A stretch of DNA of 64,000 bases, from contig CAXBBL010000002.1 of the NCBI GenBank assembly GCA_963974215.1, forward strand, positions 186,001 through 250,000. The letters are read 5' to 3'. This DNA is from Croceimicrobium sp963974215 (lineage in GTDB: Bacteria > Bacteroidota > Bacteroidia > Flavobacteriales > Schleiferiaceae). The translations under genes and the position numbers were made by a program. Below, piece after piece: positions 57,851-64,000 of this stretch; the stretch's first letter is position 1, and each line of letters starts with the position of its first letter. The notes under the pieces were generated by a model. That model was given only the letters and a program-made list of their open reading frames with translations, had not been told where the DNA came from and ran no database searches.

Positions 57851-58951
57851 ATGAAAATCGGAATTCTTGGTACAAGAGGCATCCCCAACCTTTACGGCGG
57901 CTTTGAAGAATGCGCGCAGCAATTAGGCAGTCGCCTAGTTAAGATGGGGCATTCCGTTTGGGTCTATAGCTCTCACCGTCACCCCTATGTAAACAAGACT
58001 TTCGAAGGAATTGAAATCATTCACAAATACGACCCCGAACATCGTTTGGGCACTGCGGGTCAGTTTTTTTATGACTTAAACTGCATCATCGATTCGCATC
58101 GTCGAGATTTTGATGTGATACTTTTATTAGGCTACACCTCCAGTAGTATTTGGCAAAGATTCCTTCCTAAAAAACCCATCATTATTACTAATATGGATGG
58201 CCTAGAATGGAAAAGATCTAAGTACTCTCCTACTGTAAAGCGATTTTTAATGGAAGCCGAGCGCTGGGCGGCTAAGCGTAGTAATTTGCTAATCGCTGAT
58301 TCGCAAGAAATAAAGAAATACCTCGATAATAAATTCAGTACCGAATCTGTCTATGTTTCCTACGGGGCAAAGATCTTCAAAAATGGAGATGATAGCATTC
58401 TGGAGTCGTATAATATTGAAAAAGGTGCTTATCATATACTGATTGCGCGCCTTGAACCCGAAAATAATATTGAAACCATTTTAAAAGGGGTATTAAAAAG
58501 TGAGTCCCAACGAGTGACCTTAGTAGTGGGCAACCATGAAACCGAATACGGTGAGTATTTAAAAAGCACATTTAAAGATAACCGCATTCGTTTCGTACGG
58601 GGTACTTATAAAAAAGAGAAAATCAATAATCTGCGTTTTTTCTCGCATCTTTATTTTCACGGACATTCGGTAGGTGGCACCAATCCAGGACTACTTGAAG
58701 CCATGGCTAGTTCTTGCTTAATTGTGGCGCATGACAATAAATTTAACCGCGAAGTGTTGGGTAAAAACGCTACCTATTTCAGTGATGAAATTGATGTTGC
58801 CAATGCCCTTGATCACCTAGAAAGAGGCGCAACTCAAAAGGAGCAAATCAAAAAGAATTTGCTAAGTATTAAAGATCACTACAATTGGCAATTGATTGCC
58901 GAAGAATACGAGATTGTGTTTCAACAGGCCTTAATCGGTCGGCGCTCTTAA
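57851..58951 (+). CDS. DUF1972-type glycosyltransferase, rhamnosyltransferase-like
   Basis: A 366-residue GT-B enzyme. The N-terminal DUF1972 domain is distinctive: MKIGILGTRGIPNLYGGFEE, then VWVYSSHRHPY and IIITNMDGLEWKRSKYSPTV. The C-terminal GT1 domain has HILIARLEPENNIETILKG and FHGHSVGGTNPGLLEAMASS with the catalytic E-x7-E type motif. Members often transfer rhamnose or related sugars to growing polysaccharide; specificity here is not known. It is the last plus-strand gene in this cluster. Confidence 0.88.
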   Translation: MKIGILGTRGIPNLYGGFEECAQQLGSRLVKMGHSVWVYSSHRHPYVNKTFEGIEIIHKYDPEHRLGTAGQFFYDLNCIIDSHRRDFDVILLLGYTSSSIWQRFLPKKPIIITNMDGLEWKRSKYSPTVKRFLMEAERWAAKRSNLLIADSQEIKKYLDNKFSTESVYVSYGAKIFKNGDDSILESYNIEKGAYHILIARLEPENNIETILKGVLKSESQRVTLVVGNHETEYGEYLKSTFKDNRIRFVRGTYKKEKINNLRFFSHLYFHGHSVGGTNPGLLEAMASSCLIVAHDNKFNREVLGKNATYFSDEIDVANALDHLERGATQKEQIKKNLLSIKDHYNWQLIAEEYEIVFQQALIGRRS

Positions 58952-58996
58952 TTTTGGAATTCGTCCAAAAACCTGAGTCGGCCGCTGCAAGTCAGC

Positions 58997-60373
58997 TTAA
59001 AAAGGAGACCTTAGAACCTGCCAAATTGTTCTAAAAATTATACTAATGTCTAGCAATAAGCTCCAGTTTTCCAAATAGTACACATCGGCTTTCACCCTTT
59101 CTTTCATGGCCTCTAAATCGTGATCGCCTTTCAATCCTTGCACTTGAGCTAAACCACTTAAACCAGGTTTAACGAAATGGCGGAGCATGTAACGATCAAC
59201 TAAATGACGATACTCTTCGGTGTGCGAAAGCATGTGCGGACGTGGTCCTACCAAAGACATTTCCCCTTTTAAAACTTGCCAAAACTGTGGGATCTCATCC
59301 AGATGCCAGCGGCGAATAAAACTACCGAAAGGGGTTATACGACTATCGTTTAACTCTGCCTGTTTCAGATCTGCAAAAGCGTTTAGCACCATGGATCGAA
59401 ACTTGAAAATTTTAAAATCGGCCCCGCGATACCCCGAACGCCACTGCGAAAAAATAATGGGGCCTTTGCCAGATAAACGTACACCCAACGCTAATAATGG
59501 ACACAGAATAGGATACAAAAGTAGGATAACAATGAGGCTGATCAAGATATCTTCGACCCGTTTAATTAAACGATTATGCCAATATTCAAGGGGTTCTTTT
59601 TGAAAGCTTAAAACAGGTAAATCATCGTAAAAGCTAATTTCCAAAGCCTTGGCAGGTGGCAAACCTAAATCGGGTAAAGCACGAAAGCGCAAGAGTTTTT
59701 GCTCAGCCAAATAATAAAGTTGACGAAAGCGTTCATCTCTTAAATCGTAGGCTACAAAAAGCTCATCCGCCTGTAAGGCCTCTAAGTCGGATTGTAATTC
59801 ATCTTCGGGCTTTGCCAAGCCTTTAGCTTGTAGATCATTATTATAGATGGCCAAAATTTCTATGCCTAGATCAGGGCGCTTTTGGACCGCATCTGCGAAA
59901 GCGGAAAGAGAAGGTAAATTACCCGCCAACACCACTCGCCTGAGGGTTTTATTACGACTGCGTAAACTTTGCAAAAAACGGCGAAAAAAGAAGTGCCAAG
60001 GAAATATACCGGTGCTTAAAGCGAGATAAAAATACAGGATAAAGAGGCGGCTGTAGGCCTCACTTTTTTGGAGAATCACCAAGAGCAATAGCAGTAAGAA
60101 CAGATGACCCGACCATACTTTTATGGTTTTATTTAAGGCTTTACGTGGCTCGGTATTGAAGGCGCTGTTGTACGTTTTAAAGGCAAAACTGAGCAGAAAC
60201 CAAAGTAGGTTAATGATTACCCACAGTTGCAAATAGTAGTTGTAATACTCGGTGGCCACGAGGTCTACTTCCGAAAAACGTAAAAAGAGCGCCAAAAGGA
60301 AACTGGCATTTAATAAAGCCAAGTCACCCAAAAGGATTAAAACTTGTGAAAAGCGCGAGTGATAACTGGGCAT
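58997..60373 (-). CDS. exopolysaccharide polyprenyl sugar-phosphate transferase
   Basis: The initiating transferase of an exopolysaccharide pathway: loads a sugar-1-phosphate onto undecaprenyl phosphate at the inner membrane. 458 residues of the WbaP/CpsE type: four N-terminal helices in residues about 8-120, a central Rossmann-like part (RRVVLAGNLPSLSAFADAVQ), another helix (ILISLIVILLLYPILCPLLA), and the catalytic domain with GPIIFSQWRSGYRGADFKIF with KFRSM, RRWHLDEIPQFWQVLKGEMS with LVGPRPHML. Convergent with the two glycosyltransferases; a shared role in one polysaccharide is inferred from proximity. Confidence 0.92.
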   Translation of the reverse strand: MPSYHSRFSQVLILLGDLALLNASFLLALFLRFSEVDLVATEYYNYYLQLWVIINLLWFLLSFAFKTYNSAFNTEPRKALNKTIKVWSGHLFLLLLLLVILQKSEAYSRLFILYFYLALSTGIFPWHFFFRRFLQSLRSRNKTLRRVVLAGNLPSLSAFADAVQKRPDLGIEILAIYNNDLQAKGLAKPEDELQSDLEALQADELFVAYDLRDERFRQLYYLAEQKLLRFRALPDLGLPPAKALEISFYDDLPVLSFQKEPLEYWHNRLIKRVEDILISLIVILLLYPILCPLLALGVRLSGKGPIIFSQWRSGYRGADFKIFKFRSMVLNAFADLKQAELNDSRITPFGSFIRRWHLDEIPQFWQVLKGEMSLVGPRPHMLSHTEEYRHLVDRYMLRHFVKPGLSGLAQVQGLKGDHDLEAMKERVKADVYYLENWSLLLDISIIFRTIWQVLRSPF

Positions 60374-60378
60374 TTTTT

Positions 60379-62700
60379 TTATTCTGCGGTAAAAATAAGG
60401 GCTGCTCTCTTCTTTTGAAAATCATTCCAAGTACTTTCCCTTTCTTTTTTATAGGCCTCTAAGCTAGCGGAATCTTTCTTATAGATGGCTATTAAAGCTT
60501 GTCGCGCTGCCTTGCTGAGTTTCCAGTTACGATTAAAAAGAGCGGAAAATAATGGTTCCAAAGTTTGGTCATCGCTTAAACCAAAATAAGCGAGATATCC
60601 GATGGCCTCCATGCGGGTAAGAAAGTCGAATGATTCTGAAGAAAAATCTTGAATACCGGCATAAGCCTCCTTATCGCTAAAGAAAAGCACCCGATAAAAT
60701 AAAGTACTTAAATACACTTTATAGGCTGGAAATCCAGGTTCATCCCTGAACTTCGGGTTAAGCAGCCACTCATTATCAGCACGATTTTTTAAATTGAGAC
60801 TCTTGTGAATGGCGGCTACCCTTACTTCGTAGCTTGGGCCGGATAAACGCAATTTTGAAAATATTTCGGGGAACTGGTTTAGTTCACAAATACCCAAAGC
60901 GGCTAAGATGAGAGGAGTACTTTCACTTTGCAAAGCATATTCTAAAAGCCCATCCCCTTTTGTAGGCTTTTCATTTAAGCTGAAAATCTTCTTTAAAGCT
61001 TCTGCTCTTAGTCCCGCGTAATTTACTTCTGTCTTTAAAACAACTTCCAAAAAACGCAAGTTTTCCTTACTGTCTCCCTTTAAGGCTTGCACCACGCGTA
61101 ACTTTTCGAGCAGGGCTAGGCTGTCATTATAATATTCTCGCCATTGTGCATTGGTCTTTTCCATGGTGAAATTAGCCAAGATTTCACTAGCATTGGTAAT
61201 GGCAAAATTGTCCGTACCGCTTGGTAGGTCAATAACGTTTTGGCCTATGGCAAGATCTATTTCCAATTCCTTTAAGACCTCATTCTGTTTATAAAAGCGA
61301 ACTTTCACTGCTTGCGCAAGAGGCTTATCCAATTCTATCTGCAGACCAGCGAAACTAATAAAGGCCCTTATATTCGGTTCGGTATCGGCATAAAGCCAAG
61401 TAGCAAAAAACTCATCCAACGAACAAGCACAAACTTCTTCCATGGCAATTTGCAGGCTATCGCTATCAACCAATCCATAGGCATGCTTCTTTAAAAAAAG
61501 CTGATTGGCTTGGCGAAACTGCTCCCCTCCCATTTTCTGCGAAAGCATATAAAGCAACCAAGCTCCCTTTTGGTAGAAGCGTTCGGAGCCCGCTTTAGGG
61601 TGAGCCAAGGGCAAAGGGCCTCCGGCAGTAGCCGCAATTATTAACTCCTTGGCCTTATGGCGTTCCCAGTCGAAATAATCTTGACCGTAAATTTCTTTTT
61701 CACTTAACCATTGGTAATAAGTGGCGTAGCCCTCATGCAACCAATGATGCTTGCTTCCCGTCGCGGTAACCAGATTGCCAAACCATTGATGGGCTAGCTC
61801 GTGGGCATTAACATAGGTGTAATTTCTATCCAGAAAGGCGAGGGAATCTACTAAAAAGAAATCGCCAAAAATGGTAGCCGTGGTGTTTTCCATAGCACCG
61901 TGACGAAAATCTTGCACCGGCGCTTGTTTGTAATTTTGCCATGGAAAAGGAATGCCGATTTCCGCTTCAAGAAAATTGAAAATCTCCTCGTTCTTATAAT
62001 AGTAAACCGGGTAATCGGTTGCCCTTTCGGGATAATAATACTGCGACAAGGCAATATTAGTATTACTCGATGTTTCTTTCAGGGCATAATCACCAATAAC
62101 GAGGGCTATCAGATAAGAACTCATGGGTTTTTCCATGCTGTAAAACCAGCGTTTGGTCGCGCCAAGATCTTTAACCGAATCGAGTTTTCCGTTCGACATT
62201 ACTTCATAGCCACTTGCGAATTCTATATCGCAGGAAAAAATAACCTTATCCGTTTGCTTATCGTAATGCGGTATCCAGTGGCGGTGATCGATACCCTGGC
62301 CTTGGGTCCAAATCTGCCTGCGAGCACGTCGCGTTTCATCTTGCCAACCCATAAAATATAAGCCTTTAATAGGATGCGCTTGATATTTAATTTGCAGGAT
62401 ATTAGTATCTGAAACCTGAAAGGCCTTAATGAAAATAGCCGTATCATTTTGCGTAAAATTATGTTTTCCCCCGTTCCAAACTAAGCTTTCCACCTTTATT
62501 TTCGGGGCATTCAGGTAGAACTCTTGCCCTTCACTTAATTCACTAATATGATGAATTACCTCCGCATTGATGTTTTCATTTATCGTGTCAAAGCTCGCTT
62601 GGAGATGGAGGCTGATAAAATCTTGCGCTTGTAAATTTGAGACAAAAAAAAGACCGATGAAAAACATCGGTCTTAAAATATTTAGAGGATTTTGAATCAT
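60379..62700 (-). CDS. M1-family aminopeptidase, GAMEN type, exported
   Basis: A zinc aminopeptidase of 773 residues with a signal segment (LRPMFFIGLFFVSNLQAQ). Both hallmarks of classical M1 enzymes are intact: the substrate loop GAMEN at 268-272 and HELAHQW at 300-306 with third ligand E323 (HEXXH-X18-E). The C-terminal 300 residues are helical HEAT-like repeats. Likely trims peptides in the periplasm. Its start overlaps the stop of the collagen-like lipoprotein gene by four bases (ATGA), so they are translated together. Five bases separate it from the sugar-phosphate transferase gene downstream. Confidence 0.92.
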   Translation of the reverse strand: MIQNPLNILRPMFFIGLFFVSNLQAQDFISLHLQASFDTINENINAEVIHHISELSEGQEFYLNAPKIKVESLVWNGGKHNFTQNDTAIFIKAFQVSDTNILQIKYQAHPIKGLYFMGWQDETRRARRQIWTQGQGIDHRHWIPHYDKQTDKVIFSCDIEFASGYEVMSNGKLDSVKDLGATKRWFYSMEKPMSSYLIALVIGDYALKETSSNTNIALSQYYYPERATDYPVYYYKNEEIFNFLEAEIGIPFPWQNYKQAPVQDFRHGAMENTTATIFGDFFLVDSLAFLDRNYTYVNAHELAHQWFGNLVTATGSKHHWLHEGYATYYQWLSEKEIYGQDYFDWERHKAKELIIAATAGGPLPLAHPKAGSERFYQKGAWLLYMLSQKMGGEQFRQANQLFLKKHAYGLVDSDSLQIAMEEVCACSLDEFFATWLYADTEPNIRAFISFAGLQIELDKPLAQAVKVRFYKQNEVLKELEIDLAIGQNVIDLPSGTDNFAITNASEILANFTMEKTNAQWREYYNDSLALLEKLRVVQALKGDSKENLRFLEVVLKTEVNYAGLRAEALKKIFSLNEKPTKGDGLLEYALQSESTPLILAALGICELNQFPEIFSKLRLSGPSYEVRVAAIHKSLNLKNRADNEWLLNPKFRDEPGFPAYKVYLSTLFYRVLFFSDKEAYAGIQDFSSESFDFLTRMEAIGYLAYFGLSDDQTLEPLFSALFNRNWKLSKAARQALIAIYKKDSASLEAYKKERESTWNDFQKKRAALIFTAE

Positions 62701-63251
62701 TTCTTGCTTAGAGTTATTTCGCGTGCTTGACCAGTGGCTTCGAGTTGACGAAGATACAATTCAAGATCAGATTGCGACATATCCTCAGCTATGCCTTTTT
62801 TAGCATTGGCATTGATAATATATACTTTAAAGAAGTTGGTGCCAAAAGGCGCTTCAGTTTGCAAGTCCGACTCTTTAATTACAAAACCCACAAAACCAAG
62901 TCCGTAGTACATACTATACTCGCGAGTATAGCCATCAAAGTTAACGGTATTGGGAAGCGTGTAGGTAATGTTATCCACTAATTGATAGCCAATTACCACC
63001 CCGTTATTGTAAGTAAACTGATCCAGTTCGGGAGCATTAAACTCTACATAGTATTGGAAATCAGCGTTACCTGGTTGGTTAAAGGGTAGCCAATCCTGTT
63101 CAAATGCGGTGGCATCTATAATGCGATAAGAAAGTCCTGGTCCGGGAGGTCCGGGAGGTCCAGCTGGCCCTTGTGGACCGGGAACATTACTCTCGTAAGA
63201 ACAAGAAGCGAGAGCAAATAGGGCTAAGAAGGAGTAAATTAACTTTTTCAT
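62697..63251 (-). CDS. lipoprotein with short collagen-like Gly-x-Pro repeat
   Basis: A 184-residue predicted lipoprotein: signal MKKLIYSFLALFALASC with the lipidated Cys at 17, six residues later five Gly-x-x triplets (GPQGPAGPPGPPGPG), then a folded domain of about 145 residues with alternating strands (YYVEFNAPELDQFTYNNGVV, VGFVIKESDLQ). The triplet stretch is too short for a stable long triple helix, but could trimerise. I recognise similar proteins as widespread and functionally unknown in Bacteroidota. Translationally coupled to the M1 aminopeptidase downstream. Confidence 0.8.
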   Translation of the reverse strand: MKKLIYSFLALFALASCSYESNVPGPQGPAGPPGPPGPGLSYRIIDATAFEQDWLPFNQPGNADFQYYVEFNAPELDQFTYNNGVVIGYQLVDNITYTLPNTVNFDGYTREYSMYYGLGFVGFVIKESDLQTEAPFGTNFFKVYIINANAKKGIAEDMSQSDLELYLRQLEATGQAREITLSKK

Positions 63252-63328
63252 GGTATTGGTATTTCGTTACATTAAGCATTTAAAGAATCGTGCCACAAAA
63301 TAATAAGGGCGCTTTAAAGGTTAAATTT

Positions 63329-64000
63329 TTAGCTAATTCTTCCCCAATCAACTTTACCGTGTTTGCGTCTTTCGAATTCATGCAAGATACTGCGATGTAG
63401 CTCTTGTTTGAGATTAGGGTCTGCGGCAAATAAATCTTCCAACGCGCGACGCGACAAATCCATCAAAGGACCATCGTGGCGCAGATCGGCAAGGTGTAAA
63501 TCTAAATTACCACTTTGTCGAGTTCCTAAAATATCGCCCGGCCCCCTTAATTTCAAATCTACATCGGCAATTTCAAAACCATCTTGGGTGCGCACCATAG
63601 TTTTAATGCGAGTCTTAGCATCCTGACTCAACTTAAAGCTTGTCATTAAAATGCAATAACTCTTCTCGGCCCCACGGCCTACCCTACCTCGTAATTGGTG
63701 AAGCTGACTAAGGCCAAAGCGCTCGGCCGATTCAATTACCATCACACTAGCATTAGGTACGTTAACCCCTACTTCAATAACGGTAGTGGCCACCATTATT
63801 TGCGTTTTCCCAGAGGCAAATCGCTGCATTTCAAAATCTTTGTCCTCGGGTTTCATTTTGCCATGAACCACACTCACCTGATATTTCGGACGGGGAAAAG
63901 CGCGGCAAATACTCTCATAACCATCCATCAAATCTTTGTAATCTAAAGTTTCCGATTCTTCAATAAGGGGATACACAATATAAACCTGTCGCCCTAAATC
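63329..64000 (-). CDS. recG: ATP-dependent DNA helicase RecG, C-terminal part, runs off the right edge
   Basis: The frame is open from its stop at 63329 to the window edge (224 codons), so the 5' part is outside. The sequence is the second RecA-like domain and tail of RecG: VVHGKMKPEDKDFEMQRFAS, VATTVIEVGVNVPNASVMVI (motif V), QLHQLRGRVGRG (motif VI), then the RecG-specific TQDGFEIADVDLKLRGPGDI with LGTRQSG that forms the TRG helical hairpin. RecG remodels stalled forks. A GTG at 63976 is an internal codon, not the start. Confidence 0.93.
   Translation of the reverse strand, partial: DLGRQVYIVYPLIEESETLDYKDLMDGYESICRAFPRPKYQVSVVHGKMKPEDKDFEMQRFASGKTQIMVATTVIEVGVNVPNASVMVIESAERFGLSQLHQLRGRVGRGAEKSYCILMTSFKLSQDAKTRIKTMVRTQDGFEIADVDLKLRGPGDILGTRQSGNLDLHLADLRHDGPLMDLSRRALEDLFAADPNLKQELHRSILHEFERRKHGKVDWGRIS

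Noticed and set aside
58952..58996. CCTGAGTCGGCCGCTGCAAG before the end of the sugar-phosphate transferase gene as a further repeat end
   Set aside because: Only CCTGAGT matches; too short to support.
1..64000. CRISPR arrays, tRNA or rRNA genes, prophage, toxin-antitoxin or defence systems
   Set aside because: I looked for spaced direct repeats, clover-leaf ends, integrases and typical nuclease or toxin motifs and found none.

Overview
The window comes from a Bacteroidota chromosome, most likely order Flavobacteriales. Direct signs are a type IX secretion (T9SS) type A sorting tail and a CHU_C/type B tail, DUF4290 and DUF4920 proteins, a eukaryote-like citrate synthase, a Flavobacteria-type DnaJ, a zinc-free L36, and TAnnTTTG promoter boxes in place of sigma70 -10 boxes. 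Assignment to a family (perhaps Schleiferiaceae/Cryomorphaceae-like) is inference only. No tRNA, rRNA, CRISPR array, transposase, integrase or phage gene was seen.

Layout. 1-1445: a secreted-protein gene running off the left edge, a stranded 3' end of metK with its terminator, and a dispersed repeat. 1.5-14.7 kb: ilvE, a lipoprotein/cytochrome c'/MnmD cluster, two T9SS cargo genes, a Nudix hydrolase, an SDR-family protein, an M1 peptidase, an NlpC/P60 lipoprotein, a YciI-like protein, DUF192 and Lgt. 14.7-20.2 kb (minus strand): TPR protein, coiled-coil/zinc-ribbon-family protein, Nif3-family protein, ribosomal protein S1. 20.6-41.3 kb (minus strand): gltA, eno and carA downstream of one very long ribosomal superoperon in the order rpsL-rpsG-fusA-rpsJ, then S10, spc and alpha genes through rplQ. 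41.8-46.8 kb (plus strand): pcrA/uvrD helicase, DUF4290, murA, TlpA-like thioredoxin. 46.9-47.5 kb: a repeat-rich non-coding block. 47.5-54.7 kb (plus strand): a tight operon grpE-dnaJ-ABC ATPase-ABC permease-mscS-ppx-sigma54 response regulator, then a small acidic protein. 54.9-60.4 kb: MATE exporter, bioY, two glycosyltransferases and a convergent polyprenyl sugar-phosphate transferase. 60.4-64.0 kb (minus strand): M1 aminopeptidase, collagen-like lipoprotein, and the C-terminal part of RecG.

Most of the window is housekeeping. The most interesting signals are: (1) a family of short non-coding elements with inverted ends and hairpins that share a TAGCGGGCTA core, with two nearly complete copies (1281-1445, 47106-47371) and at least two degenerate ends; (2) the orphan metK 3' fragment beside that repeat, which looks like an insertion or rearrangement scar; (3) loss of metal ligands in several normally zinc-binding proteins (all four positions in the CT398-like protein, one of two centres in DnaJ, and L36); (4) a MurA with Asp in place of the fosfomycin-target Cys; (5) a sigma54 response regulator with no DNA-binding domain at the end of the chaperone operon. 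No convincing new defence or biosynthetic system was found.
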